A DNA stretch of 64,000 nt from Arcanobacterium pinnipediorum (GCF_023973165.1 NZ_CP099547.1:1302001-1366000); one strand, 5' to 3'; positions 1 through 9,028 are shown, counted from the first letter of the stretch. Notes: generated by a model from the letters alone, not told the origin. Translations and numbers: made by a program.

Positions 1-21
1 TTCAACGCATAAAGGATCATA

Positions 22-726
22 ATGGAGAAAACCTCACCCCTCATTCATCTTGAGGGCTTGACCAAACGTTACTCATCAACTACCGCACTAGATAACCTCA
101 CCCTAGACTTATATCCCGGAAAAGTTATCGGACTGATCGGCAATAACGGCTCTGGTAAAACGACGCTACTGAAGATTTTAGCCGGAGTGCTCAACGATTG
201 GGAAGGGACAGTTCGTATTTGCGGGCACGAACCTGGCCCACAAACAAAGAAACTTCTTGCTTTTCTCCCCACAGCACAATTCCTCGACAAAACTATCACT
301 GCTGGTGATGCGTGCAATCTCTACGCACGTTTCTTTAGCGATTTTGACGTTAGTAAAGCACATGACCTGTTGCGCTATTTTGAACTCCCCTTAGATAAAA
401 AACTCAAAGAAATGTCGAAGGGGATGGTTGAAAAAGTTCAGGTTTCGCTGGTTATGTCTCGCCAAGCAAGCATCTACCTACTCGATGAACCTATCTCAGG
501 AGTAGATCCGGCAACGAGAAGTATTATTTTGCAGGGGATATTGCGCGATTTTAATCCAGAAGCACTCATGATACTGTCCACCCACCTGGTTGCCGACGTC
601 GAGGCGATTCTTGACGACGTCATCCTCATTAACCAAGGCAAAGTGGCTCGTTACGCCAACGTCGATGATTTACGCGATGAATACGCAATGTCTCTCGATA
701 GCATCTGCAGGAAAGGATTGTTCTAA
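22..726 (+). CDS. ABC-2 type transporter ATP-binding protein
   Basis: ATPase subunit (234 aa) of a small export-type ABC system. Walker A (GNNGSGKT) lies at residues 40-47, a degenerate signature (MSKGM) at 131-135 and Walker B (IYLLDEP) at 151-157. The MSKGM form is usual for YtrB/BcrA-like ATPases of ABC-2 exporters. The start has AAGGAT just upstream. The stop codon overlaps the start of the permease gene by one base (TAATG), so the two are translationally coupled. Substrate unknown. A GntR regulator often precedes such pairs, but that region is outside the window. Confidence 0.9.
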   Translation: MEKTSPLIHLEGLTKRYSSTTALDNLTLDLYPGKVIGLIGNNGSGKTTLLKILAGVLNDWEGTVRICGHEPGPQTKKLLAFLPTAQFLDKTITAGDACNLYARFFSDFDVSKAHDLLRYFELPLDKKLKEMSKGMVEKVQVSLVMSRQASIYLLDEPISGVDPATRSIILQGILRDFNPEALMILSTHLVADVEAILDDVILINQGKVARYANVDDLRDEYAMSLDSICRKGLF

Positions 727-1538
727 TGTTTGCACTTCTTCTCCGCCAAGAGCTCACCTCACAAAAAGGCTGGCTAACGTCGACTTTTCTCACTGCTGGC
801 CTTATCGCCGTTGTTTCTTTCGGGCTATCGTTACCACATATTCCAGGCATCACACATTTAACATATTTTACGTTGATAGCTACCATCTTTGGTCTGCCTG
901 CGGTCTTGTTGATCGGTTTGGCAGCCCAATACTGGCAAACGATGTCTGGTGAACGCGGGTATTTCACACACACGATCCCAGCAAAACCACACGAACTATT
1001 CTGGGCAAAAACCGTCTTTGCATTCCTCGTTGAGCTTTGTGCACTGGGTTTTTCAATGCTCGCGTTTTTGGGACTCGCGCTGAGTAATGCATGGGAAAAC
1101 GAGATGTCACTGAGCCAATTCCTCCAGCCCTACACCGAGCTCATCGAACGCACTCCTACGTGGCTCGTTATCATTGGGATATTTTATGTTCTGTTTACAC
1201 TCGCGAGCATTATTCTCCAAAGCGCAGCCGTCATGAGTATAAGCTCGTTAGGACGGTTCACCGGCTCAACTGCAACCAACCTCGCCAAAGGCTTTATTGG
1301 ACTCTACCTCGTTGGTCAAATAGCGGGCGCTGTTGGCACATTGTTGTTGCCACTATCGGTACGAATCTCTGATTTGACTTTCACCTGGACGCCGATGCTA
1401 CCGAGCGTAATTCATTCACTTCAAACAGATAGCCAACCAGAAGTATTTGGTTTAGGCGCACTCATAACATTTCTCATTCTCACCATCGCACTCGTATGGT
1501 TGGGGATTCGCGCCATTAAACATACCTCGCTGCGGTAG
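726..1538 (+). CDS. ABC-2 type transporter permease
   Basis: Membrane partner (270 aa) of the ATPase immediately upstream, with which it overlaps by one base. About six hydrophobic segments are visible, for example around residues 15-35, 45-65, 95-120, 145-170, 190-215 and 240-260. No signal peptide or soluble domain is seen. It probably forms the export channel of a two-gene ABC system. The sequence gives no hint of substrate: antimicrobial peptide, lipid or drug export are all possible for this family. Confidence 0.85.
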   Translation: MFALLLRQELTSQKGWLTSTFLTAGLIAVVSFGLSLPHIPGITHLTYFTLIATIFGLPAVLLIGLAAQYWQTMSGERGYFTHTIPAKPHELFWAKTVFAFLVELCALGFSMLAFLGLALSNAWENEMSLSQFLQPYTELIERTPTWLVIIGIFYVLFTLASIILQSAAVMSISSLGRFTGSTATNLAKGFIGLYLVGQIAGAVGTLLLPLSVRISDLTFTWTPMLPSVIHSLQTDSQPEVFGLGALITFLILTIALVWLGIRAIKHTSLR

Positions 1539-1591
1539 GCCATTATCTCTGGCACCTATCAAACAAGATGCTCTAGTTGCTACCAAATACA

Positions 1592-1630
1592 ACGGTGGCT
1601 CAAGTCCACGTAGTGGTCTTGAGCCACCGT
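1592..1630. terminator. 13-bp perfect hairpin between convergent operons
   Basis: A 13-bp perfect inverted repeat (ACGGTGGCTCAAG and its complement) surrounds a 13-nt loop that holds a further CCAC/GTGG pairing. It sits between the end of the ABC permease on the plus strand and the end of the amino acid ABC ATPase on the minus strand. It has no strong U-tract on either side. It is probably a bidirectional terminator or transcript-end stabiliser. Confidence 0.6.
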
Positions 1631-1645
1631 CACATTCGATGCTAA

Positions 1646-2392
1646 TTAGGCAAATAGATCCAAGAACCGTTCAATGCGTTCAGTAGGAGCTGCGAAGAAA
1701 GCCTGAGTATCGCCGTCGAACTCTATTTTCCCATCCTGAAGGAAAATAATGCGATCAGCAATTGAGCGCGCAAAGCCCATATCGTGAGTGACAAGTATCA
1801 GCGCGGTTTGCTGGCGGGCAACATCTTGGAGAGTGGTGCGCACTTCCGCAGCCAACTCTGGATCCAACGCAGACGTTGGTTCATCACACAACAAATATTC
1901 TGGCTGCATCGCAAGTGCACGCGCGATTGCCACACGTTGCTTTTGACCACCAGAAAGCTGGTATGGATAAGCATCTTCGCGCCCAGCCAAGCCCACATTC
2001 GCTAAAAGCTCGCGGGCTCGCGCCACAGCTTCAGTGCGCGCAATGCCCAACGCCTGAATAGGACCAAGGGTAACGTTGTCGAGAACACTGACATGCGCAA
2101 AGAGTTGGAAATCTTGAAAAACCATTGCCGAATGGGCGCGGATGAGATGTTTATCGTCACTAGTGATCCGGTTGGAAAAATCGATCGTACGATCTGTAAC
2201 CGAAAGCGTGCCACGTTCGGGGATCTCTAAGAGATTTAACGTACGCAAAAGCGTCGATTTTCCCGAACCCGATGGGCCAACGATCGCTGTCGTTTGGTGG
2301 GGATCGAAATCAATGGACACTCCGCCAAGTGCGGTTACTTCCCCACCGTCTTTACTGGTGTAGGTCTTATACAGATCAGTTATATGCAACAT
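1646..2392 (-). CDS. Polar amino acid ABC transporter ATP-binding protein
   Basis: GlnQ/HisP-type ATPase (248 aa). Walker A (GPSGSGKS) is at 39-46, signature LSGGQKQR at 146-153 and Walker B (LLCDEP) at about 167-172, followed by the D-loop SALD. It would energise uptake of a polar amino acid or cystine at the cytoplasmic face. It is last in a three-gene minus-strand operon (binding protein, permease, ATPase). Its start overlaps the permease stop by one base. The substrate cannot be read from the ATPase. Confidence 0.93.
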   Translation of the reverse strand: MLHITDLYKTYTSKDGGEVTALGGVSIDFDPHQTTAIVGPSGSGKSTLLRTLNLLEIPERGTLSVTDRTIDFSNRITSDDKHLIRAHSAMVFQDFQLFAHVSVLDNVTLGPIQALGIARTEAVARARELLANVGLAGREDAYPYQLSGGQKQRVAIARALAMQPEYLLCDEPTSALDPELAAEVRTTLQDVARQQTALILVTHDMGFARSIADRIIFLQDGKIEFDGDTQAFFAAPTERIERFLDLFA

Positions 2393-3060
2393 TAACGCCC
2401 CTCCACATATTTCGATGTTCGTTTCTCCAACGCATGTTGCCCAGCAGTAAGTACCGAATTAATCACCAGATAGATCATCGCCACTTCAACATACAACAGC
2501 AACGGTTCAAACGTAATCGCCGCCAACTGTTGGCTACGCAAAAAGACGTCAACCAAGGTAATCGAAGACACAAGCGAAGTTCCCTTAACCAGATCAATAA
2601 AATCTGAAGACAGCGGCGGGATTGAAATACGGAAAGCTTGAGGGGCAACGATAAACCATAAGATTTTTCGATGCGTTAAATTGAGCGACTGACCTGCTTC
2701 CCACTGCCCGTGCGGTACCGCTTTGAGTCCAGCACGCAAGGCTTCAGCAGTATAAGCGCCGGCATTGAGCGATAACGTCATAATGGCCACCGGCCACGCA
2801 TCAAGCACAATCCCGGCACGCGGCAAACCGTAAAAGACGATGAACAGTTGCACTAAAAGCGGTGTTCCACGGAAAATCCAGACATAGACTGCACCGAGTT
2901 GTGCTAAAACCGGCACACGTTCAAAACGAACAATTGCTATTATTGCGCCAATAATCACAGCTAAAATGAAGGCAATAACAGCTAACGGCAAGGTCACCGA
3001 AATCGTTGCTGCTAATAAAGTGGGCAAAGACTGCGCCCACAATTCCAGAGCATGTATCAC
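2392..3060 (-). CDS. Polar amino acid ABC transporter permease
   Basis: HisM/GlnP-type inner-membrane permease (222 aa), about five transmembrane helices. The EAA-type coupling loop is visible as the stretch around TAEALRAGLKAVPHGQWEAG (residues about 104-123). The GTG start overlaps the TGA of the binding-protein gene (GTGA), giving tight coupling. It works with the neighbouring ATPase and lipoprotein as one importer. Confidence 0.93.
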   Translation of the reverse strand: MIHALELWAQSLPTLLAATISVTLPLAVIAFILAVIIGAIIAIVRFERVPVLAQLGAVYVWIFRGTPLLVQLFIVFYGLPRAGIVLDAWPVAIMTLSLNAGAYTAEALRAGLKAVPHGQWEAGQSLNLTHRKILWFIVAPQAFRISIPPLSSDFIDLVKGTSLVSSITLVDVFLRSQQLAAITFEPLLLYVEVAMIYLVINSVLTAGQHALEKRTSKYVEGR

Positions 3061-3884
3061 GGCACGCTCACCTTTGCCGACATATCCTCGCCAACATATT
3101 TACGAGTTATCTCAGCAATAGATCCATCTGCAAGCCGACGCTCAATAGCCTCGTTAAGTGCCGCAACAAACTCATCTTGACCTTTTTCCACCAAAATTGA
3201 GCAGCAATTCGGCGTTGCAACCTCTCCGTCAAGAAGTCGAATCTGGGACGCACCGTTTTCTTCCTGGTAAAGCTTAAAAGTAACAAGTGAATTGAGGGTT
3301 ACATCGGCTCGTCCAGAACTCACCAAATCCACTGCTTGCACGAAGCCGTCAACCGCAACGATATTTAACCCGTACGTATCCTTTGCAAGCATCCCCAGAT
3401 TCGACGTCGAGCTTTGGGCAGCTTTGATCTGTGGGCTCAGATCATCAATTGACTTCAGTGGCGAATCTTCTCGCACCGCAAACTTTGCAACATCACGAGT
3501 GTAGGGAATAGTGAAGTCATACTTCTTCATGCGTTCATCGGTAACTGCAAGATTATTGATGACGACGGGGTATTTACCCGCGTCTACCCCAGCAATTAAT
3601 CCATCCCAGGGCGCAACTGTAAATTTGACGTCGGCACCAAGGTCTTTTGCAAGCAACTTCATAATGTCGACTTCGATACCCACAAGGTTACCGTCTTTAT
3701 CCGTATATGAATATGGACGATACGTACCTTCCGTGCCGACAGAAATCGTTTTTGTTTGCTCAGTGCTTTCTAAGAGATTCATCGTTGCACTGGCTGAATC
3801 TTGAGTCGCGCTTGGCGTGCTGGCACATGCGGCCAAAAGCAAAGAGATTCCAGCAACTGCACTTATCTGTTTGATGATAGACAT
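3057..3884 (-). CDS. Amino acid ABC transporter substrate-binding lipoprotein
   Basis: Extracellular solute-binding protein family 3 (275 aa). A lipobox (LLAAC, Cys20) follows a short signal peptide, so the mature protein should be lipid-anchored on the outer face. Two periplasmic-binding lobes follow, with typical motifs such as YRPYSYTDKDGNLVGIEVDI near residues 55-75. The longest frame starts 12 codons upstream. The ATG at 3884 is preferred because GGAAGG stands 6 nt before it and it gives a normal signal peptide. Family 3 proteins bind Gln, Glu, His, Arg or cystine; the ligand is not clear here. Confidence 0.92.
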   Translation of the reverse strand: MSIIKQISAVAGISLLLAACASTPSATQDSASATMNLLESTEQTKTISVGTEGTYRPYSYTDKDGNLVGIEVDIMKLLAKDLGADVKFTVAPWDGLIAGVDAGKYPVVINNLAVTDERMKKYDFTIPYTRDVAKFAVREDSPLKSIDDLSPQIKAAQSSTSNLGMLAKDTYGLNIVAVDGFVQAVDLVSSGRADVTLNSLVTFKLYQEENGASQIRLLDGEVATPNCCSILVEKGQDEFVAALNEAIERRLADGSIAEITRKYVGEDMSAKVSVP

Positions 3885-3998
3885 AAATAGCCTTCCGTAA
3901 TCAGGGAAAAGAGATACCACTCGCTTTAACTCAGAGGTGGCGTGAGAAATGTGTATAAAAAGCTACGACTATGGAATCAAGCAGCGCAACACAAGAAA

Positions 3999-4058
3999 CG
4001 AGCCATACACCAACAGGTCTCGCCTGGGATCAGGTAAGACGCAATATGTGCTGGCTCG
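3999..4058 (-). promoter_or_regulatory. Possible structured leader upstream of the amino acid ABC operon
   Basis: Within the 337-base gap between the binding-protein start and brnQ, a 7-bp inverted repeat (CGAGCCA/TGGCTCG) closes a 60-nt segment holding an inner hairpin (CAGG tctcg CCTG, 4014-4026). It lies about 115 nt upstream of the lipoprotein start, in the likely 5' leader. It matches no riboswitch class I can recall. The rest of the gap holds only the brnQ terminator and presumed promoters. Confidence 0.25.
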
Positions 4059-4151
4059 AAAATAAACATAGCTTTATCTTGCGGTTTGAACCTGAAAACT
4101 GTCTATTTCACATATCACATTGAGAGATAGAAAACGTTGCGAAGATAAAAG

Positions 4152-4184
4152 TCCGGTGGTTGGCATGAGCTGCCAACCACCGGA
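4152..4184 (-). terminator. Rho-independent terminator of brnQ
   Basis: A 14-bp perfect stem (TCCGGTGGTTGGCA and its complement) with a 5-nt loop. Read on the minus strand it is followed by CTTTTATCTT. It lies about 40 nt after the brnQ stop codon. Confidence 0.85.
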
Positions 4185-4221
4185 TCGATATGGACTCTAA
4201 ACAGTGGTAGTCCGTTAGTGC

Positions 4222-5532
4222 CTAGGAATCTAACGACAGTGCTACCATTGGGCGGCTCTTATCGATTGCAAAGCCAATTCCCAAAGCCAGCAGTGCAGGT
4301 AGCAGCCATGCCATTTGCAAACTCCCTAGCGGGAAGAAATCCAAGATCGGGCGGAAGAAACCGAAGGCACTCAAACCTGTGGTGTGCAAAGCTTCTGGAA
4401 TCGCGAACACAGTGGCAGTGTAGGCTGCTAAGCGGTAAGTCCAGGTCAAGCGTGAGTGAACCACGAAACTCTCGATCAAAGCCACCACAATCACGGCGAT
4501 AGTAATTGGGTATAGTAGCTGGGTCAGAGGTCCAACCAACTTCAAAATCAGATCCAAGCCCAAGTTAGACAGTGCGAATGCAACAACAATGTGGATAACG
4601 AGCCAAGTGTGCTCAGATAGTTGGGGAACGAGCTTGTGGAAATAGGAAACTGACGCAGTCATCAATCCTAGTGCAGTCGTTAAACAGGCAAGAAAAACGA
4701 TAAGACCGAAAATGATTTGCCCAGGACGACCAAAAAGCGCATTGGAAACATTGGTCAAAACCGCAGCACCATTATCTCCTTCGCCCACCACTCCAATGTG
4801 GAGCAAGCCCAGATAGATGATAGCGAGCAAGATACCGGCAATAATAGAGGCTTTGATCATCCCGCCATATAGATTCTTGCCCTTAAAACCAGCATTTGCC
4901 AATGCACTTAGTATCACTGGAGCAAAGATGAGGGCAGCTAGTGAATCCATAGTGAAATAGCCTTCAACCAAACCGGTTGTGAATGGCGATTGTGCGTATG
5001 CCTCGGTAGTAGTGTGGTCCATGTCAGGCAACGTGAAAGAAGCAACAGCTACGATAACGAGCAAAATAAGGAGTGCCGGGGTGAGATAGACGCCGATCCG
5101 GTCAATGATTTTAGCGGGCTGTAAGATCAAGGCGTAACAGATGGCGAAGAATGCGCCGGTGTAGATTAAGAGTGTGAGCTGATGGTCGCCAGCAAATGGA
5201 ACTACCCCCATTTCAAAGCTCACAGTTGCCACGCGCGGAGTGGCATAGAGCATTGCGATGATGAGAACTAAAACGGTAGTGAAGACAATACCGAATTTGG
5301 TTCCAACACGATCGGCAATCCGGATTTCTCCGTTGCGCAGTGTTCCAGCAGCGATCATACCTAAGACGGTTAGCGCCACACCTGTGACAAGGAATCCAGC
5401 CATTGCGGTGTTGGCAGATGAACCTGCATTGACGCCGATCATCGGTGGGAAAATTAAGTTGCCTGCACCAAAGAACATGGCAAACAGAGCAAAACCGGTT
5501 AAGAAAATAGATCTCGTTGACTTGGAGAACAT
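4222..5532 (-). CDS. brnQ: Branched-chain amino acid carrier BrnQ/LivII family
   Basis: Integral membrane protein of 436 aa with about 12 hydrophobic segments, the usual length for the LIVCS family. The N-terminus carries the family signature around FAMFFGAGNLIFPPMIG (residues 17-33). It imports Leu, Ile and Val by cation symport. The ATG is preceded by AAAGGGAT. It forms its own unit, ended by the hairpin at 4152-4184. A small Val/Leu-rich ORF lies 81 nt upstream on the same strand and may be part of its control. Confidence 0.93.
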   Translation of the reverse strand: MFSKSTRSIFLTGFALFAMFFGAGNLIFPPMIGVNAGSSANTAMAGFLVTGVALTVLGMIAAGTLRNGEIRIADRVGTKFGIVFTTVLVLIIAMLYATPRVATVSFEMGVVPFAGDHQLTLLIYTGAFFAICYALILQPAKIIDRIGVYLTPALLILLVIVAVASFTLPDMDHTTTEAYAQSPFTTGLVEGYFTMDSLAALIFAPVILSALANAGFKGKNLYGGMIKASIIAGILLAIIYLGLLHIGVVGEGDNGAAVLTNVSNALFGRPGQIIFGLIVFLACLTTALGLMTASVSYFHKLVPQLSEHTWLVIHIVVAFALSNLGLDLILKLVGPLTQLLYPITIAVIVVALIESFVVHSRLTWTYRLAAYTATVFAIPEALHTTGLSAFGFFRPILDFFPLGSLQMAWLLPALLALGIGFAIDKSRPMVALSLDS

Positions 5533-5613
5533 GAGGGTATCCCTTTACATAATAGGAAATGAACTGGCACACTCGTGCCAAAAAAGGTGTCCAATAAAAA
5601 TTGAGGACGGGGT

Positions 5614-5799
5614 TTAGCACCCCTTGATAAGTCGTTCCGGAACCAAGGTGGACTCTTGATCGACAACTACACCAAGAGCGACTGGAACCGATACTCGCAG
5701 GCTATTTGCAACGCCAACCATTACTGAGACGAGGACGTTACATGCTCCGCTGAGCGCTGTAACAAGTGCTACATTGCGTGAGAGAACTGAGTTGTTCAT
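5614..5799 (-). CDS. Small Val/Leu-rich ORF, possible leader peptide of brnQ
   Basis: A 61-codon frame with a convincing Shine-Dalgarno (AAAGGAAG, 9 nt before ATG). About 24 of 61 residues are Val, Leu or Ile, including runs such as VLVSVMVGV and GVVV. The stop codon TAA lies inside the loop of a small hairpin (GGGGT gctaa ACCCC, 5609-5623), followed on the minus strand by a T-rich stretch. The ORF ends 81 nt before brnQ. This fits a translation-sensing leader for a branched-chain amino acid carrier, but it could equally be a small membrane peptide or chance. No homologue recognised. Confidence 0.4.
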   Translation of the reverse strand: MNNSVLSRNVALVTALSGACNVLVSVMVGVANSLRVSVPVALGVVVDQESTLVPERLIKGC

Positions 5800-5964
5800 C
5801 TACAAGCACTTCCTTTCGTCTCGGTGGCAGTGGATGCCTGTCCTAGTATTTCCTTACTCTAAGAATAGAGTTTGTTAAAGGAATAGCAAACTGGTAGTGA
5901 ATAATTCTTCGAGATCGTTCAATATCTGAGACACACGGGAGGAATTAGCTCACAAAACAACTTG

Positions 5965-6744
5965 CTATAGCGGCAGATCTTTCCTATCGAACCATAAGAT
6001 GCCGAGAATAAATAACACAACGCCACCTAAACCCAGCCCCACAAGGTTGGCAACCGGCGTCGAACCCGCAATGATTGCATCGGTATCAAATAACGTTACC
6101 GGAGTTAGTTTACGCATCCACGCAAATGATTCGGATAACTGGGCAAATAAGCTCAGAATAAAGAAAGCCACACCCAGTCCAGCTCCAACAAGCAAAGAAT
6201 AACGCGAGAAGTTAAAGATTCCTGAGGCCGCAAAACAAATCCCGGCGAGCAATATATGGTAGGTAAAAATGCCGATGTTGAGCCCAATAAATGCTGCAAC
6301 GTCAAGCTCTCCTGGTTGCATGATATGAGCAGATAACACCCCTACCCCACCAATAATCGTCCACATGGCTACATGCGAGATAATGAAATACAGCGCGCTC
6401 GTTATGGTAATCTCACGGCGAGTAATAGGAGTTGATAAGAAACCAGCCATCGTTCCGCGGTCAATCTTATCGGCTAGGAGGCGATTTCCAACCACAATGC
6501 TGTAGATGGTAGGAATGAAAATTGCATACACCTTGTAAAAACTGCCCAGAAAACCAGTTAAGGTCAAGGATTGAGGCAGCTCTCCCACTGCACGAGAATC
6601 TCCCATTGCCTCTAAGGATTTAATCGTCTCCGGGGTAAATACTGACAGCATCATCAACAGTAACGCGATAACGATAAGGGTGATGATCGTAAAAATCTTG
6701 ATATTCTCGCGCACAACATAGCGGCCATACGATACTGACATCAC
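5965..6744 (-). CDS. ABC-2 type transporter permease
   Basis: Six-helix membrane protein (259 aa) paired with the ATPase upstream. Hydrophobic stretches are at about residues 15-40, 68-88, 112-140, 148-170, 178-198 and 230-252. It begins with GTG at 6744 overlapping the TGA of the ATPase (GTGA), with GGAG 7 nt upstream; an ATG three bases later is an alternative. Probable export of a drug, peptide or lipid; substrate unknown. Confidence 0.85.
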   Translation of the reverse strand: MMSVSYGRYVVRENIKIFTIITLIVIALLLMMLSVFTPETIKSLEAMGDSRAVGELPQSLTLTGFLGSFYKVYAIFIPTIYSIVVGNRLLADKIDRGTMAGFLSTPITRREITITSALYFIISHVAMWTIIGGVGVLSAHIMQPGELDVAAFIGLNIGIFTYHILLAGICFAASGIFNFSRYSLLVGAGLGVAFFILSLFAQLSESFAWMRKLTPVTLFDTDAIIAGSTPVANLVGLGLGGVVLFILGILWFDRKDLPL

Positions 6745-7619
6745 GCCTCTTCTCCATAAAAACCCATAAAGTACTCTTCTAGACTTTGCTCATTTTCATG
6801 CAATCCAACAACATCAAGTTGAGCAAGAGAATGCATCAGCTCATTGAGGCGCCCACTGCTCAGCGTCACGGTAGCTTTCCTCGCTTGGGTTTGAGCCTCC
6901 GGAAAATCCTGGCGGAAACGGGCGCAATCCCCTCTGGTAGCAAATACAATCGAATACGTAGATTGCTTATTTCCACGGAAATCCTCAATAGGAACCTCCG
7001 TGATCAACCGCCCACCACGAACTAGACCTACAAAATCGCACGTCTTTTCCACTTCGGCAAAAATATGCGAAGAAAGCAAGATGGTCGCACCGCGCTGTTT
7101 TTCTTGGGCAATAAGTTCAACGAAACGGTCTTGCATCAACGGATCGAGACCCGAGGTTGGTTCGTCAAGTAAATAATAGTCCGGCTGATGCATGAAAGCG
7201 GCAACGATCGCGATCTTTTGTTTCATACCTTTAGACATACGTTTGAGCGGCGCACGTGGATTGAGCTCAAACATCTCCAAAAGCTCATTCATACGCGTGG
7301 TATCTTTCATAGCGCGCAAGCGTGCAGTGAGTTTGAGATAGGCTAAACCGCTCATCGCCTGCGGGAATGCTATTTCACCAGGTAGATAACCGGTTAGTTG
7401 CTGGATCTTCTTTTGCTCAGTCCAACAATCGTGCTGCGCGATACGCACTGTACCCGAATCAGCCTTGATAAACCCCATCAAATGGCGAATCGTCGTCGAC
7501 TTTCCGGCACCGTTAGGGCCAAGGTATCCGTATACCGAACCTGGCTGCACCGCTAAGGAAACATCAAAAACACCTTTTTGGGAACCGTAATCTTTAGTGA
7601 GGTTCGAAACTGTGATCAT
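6741..7619 (-). CDS. ABC-2 type transporter ATP-binding protein
   Basis: CcmA/BcrA-like ATPase (292 aa). Walker A (GPNGAGKS) is at about 34-41, signature MSKGMKQK at about 132 and Walker B (YYLLDEP) at about 152. The roughly 90-residue C-terminal extension ends SLEEYFMGFYG, typical of drug-export ATPases. The ATG at 7619 is used; a GTG three codons upstream (7628) is also possible. Neither has a clear Shine-Dalgarno, so a leaderless message is possible. First gene of a two-gene operon diverging from galK. Confidence 0.88.
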   Translation of the reverse strand: MITVSNLTKDYGSQKGVFDVSLAVQPGSVYGYLGPNGAGKSTTIRHLMGFIKADSGTVRIAQHDCWTEQKKIQQLTGYLPGEIAFPQAMSGLAYLKLTARLRAMKDTTRMNELLEMFELNPRAPLKRMSKGMKQKIAIVAAFMHQPDYYLLDEPTSGLDPLMQDRFVELIAQEKQRGATILLSSHIFAEVEKTCDFVGLVRGGRLITEVPIEDFRGNKQSTYSIVFATRGDCARFRQDFPEAQTQARKATVTLSSGRLNELMHSLAQLDVVGLHENEQSLEEYFMGFYGEEA

Positions 7620-7693
7620 AACTATCACTGTATCGGGTTTACAGCCAACAAACGATCAGCAGCTCATTTTAGTTTCGAATGTTCATTAAGTGT

Positions 7694-7733
7694 GAACACC
7701 TTTGTTACATTGGCTGGTAACATATGGGTGTTC
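7694..7733. promoter_or_regulatory. Nested inverted repeat (putative operator) upstream of galK
   Basis: Outer arms GAACACC (7694-7700) and GGTGTTC (7727-7733) enclose inner arms TGTTAC (7703-7708) and GTAACA (7717-7722). The two nested palindromes share one centre and lie 61 nt before the galK start, in the gap between divergent genes. A LacI/GalR-like dimeric repressor site is the simplest reading, but no regulator gene is adjacent. Confidence 0.45.
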
Positions 7734-7793
7734 TACGTGAAAGTGGCACCACATCCAAACCTGCCACTACCAACAGCATTATGGGAGACGAAG

Positions 7794-8948
7794 ATGTCGC
7801 AAATTTTTATCGAGCCGTGGACTGAAGCAGATGGCAAAGCTCGCGTCAGCCAACTGTTTACTGACACCTTTGCCAAGGACGCCGAGGTTTTTAGTTGTGC
7901 CCCTGGGCGAGTCAATCTCATCGGTGAACACACCGATTATAACGACGGGCTCTGCTTACCCATTGCCCTACCCCACAAAACTTTTGTCGCCTTGTCTTAT
8001 CGCGACGACGACGTTGTTCGGCTGATCTCCGATCAGGGCGCGTTATGGAGTGGGAAGATTAGCGATATTGTTCCAGGTATGGCTCAATCTTGGGTGAATT
8101 ATGCGGGTGGTCCGGCATGGTCGTTAGGAATTGAGCGCGGCTTTGATGCAGCCGTGGTCTCGTGCGTTCCGCTGGGTGCTGGACTATCATCCTCAGCAGC
8201 TATCGAGGCCGCGATGGCATTTGCACTTCAGCCACCCACAAATGCTGGCGAGCGTCAGGATCTTGTTGACGCTTGTATTCGAGCAGAAAATGAGGTTGCT
8301 AACGCACCTACTGGCGGTATGGATCAAACCGTTTCCGTATTCGCCAACCGCGGCGAGGCTGTGTGTATTGATTTCTTTGCACACACCAAAACGCATGTTC
8401 CAGCAGATTTCACTCACGCTGGGCTGTGCCTTCTCGTTATTGATACCCGCGCTAAACATTCGCTTTCCGATGGTCAGTATGGAAAGCGTCGCGCACAGTG
8501 CGAACAAGCAAAAGAAGAACTAGGTTTGGCTTCGCTGCGCAGCGCTGAACTTTCTGATGTCAACCGACTCGATGGCGTCATCGCACAACGGTTGCGCCAT
8601 GTTGTTTCAGAAAATATGCGGGTAAGCGATGCTATCGCTGCATTACGCGCACGCGATTTCACCACCTTAGGCCAACTCTTCATCCAATCTCATGAATCAT
8701 TACGTGATGACTATGAGGTTTCTTCACCTGAGTTAGATTGTGCAGTCGAAACCGCACTAGCTCACGGCGCCTTGGGTGCACGCATGACCGGTGGTGGCTT
8801 TGGCGGATCTGCCATCGCACTAATTAAGGAAAGCGATAGGGATAGCATTGCACACGCTATTGCCCAAGCCCATCTTGATGCCGGATTCCCCGAACCGGTA
8901 TTTATCGTTGCCCACGCCAGCAGTGGCGCTCATCTTATCAACGACTAG
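7794..8948 (+). CDS. galK: Galactokinase
   Basis: GHMP kinase of 384 aa converting alpha-D-galactose and ATP to galactose 1-phosphate (Leloir pathway, cytosol). The galactokinase signature GRVNLIGEHTDYNDG sits at residues 38-52, the phosphate-binding loop GAGLSSSAA at about 120-130 and the third GHMP motif MTGGGFGGSAIAL at about 335-347. The longest frame extends 72 codons upstream, but GGGAGA just before the ATG at 7794 and the fit to family length support this start. galT and galE are not next to it, so it is an orphan here. Confidence 0.97.
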   Translation: MSQIFIEPWTEADGKARVSQLFTDTFAKDAEVFSCAPGRVNLIGEHTDYNDGLCLPIALPHKTFVALSYRDDDVVRLISDQGALWSGKISDIVPGMAQSWVNYAGGPAWSLGIERGFDAAVVSCVPLGAGLSSSAAIEAAMAFALQPPTNAGERQDLVDACIRAENEVANAPTGGMDQTVSVFANRGEAVCIDFFAHTKTHVPADFTHAGLCLLVIDTRAKHSLSDGQYGKRRAQCEQAKEELGLASLRSAELSDVNRLDGVIAQRLRHVVSENMRVSDAIAALRARDFTTLGQLFIQSHESLRDDYEVSSPELDCAVETALAHGALGARMTGGGFGGSAIALIKESDRDSIAHAIAQAHLDAGFPEPVFIVAHASSGAHLIND

Positions 8949-9028
8949 GATCTGAGCGCAGCTTAATGCATATCGCGGAAACCAGTTAGCCTTGCGCTAA
9001 CACCAGAACACCTATCGTTGCATAACCG

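Noticed and set aside
5533..5700. T-box riboswitch before brnQ
   Set aside because: The conserved T-box sequence (AGGGUGGNACCGCG) is not found on the minus strand; only a loosely similar stretch.
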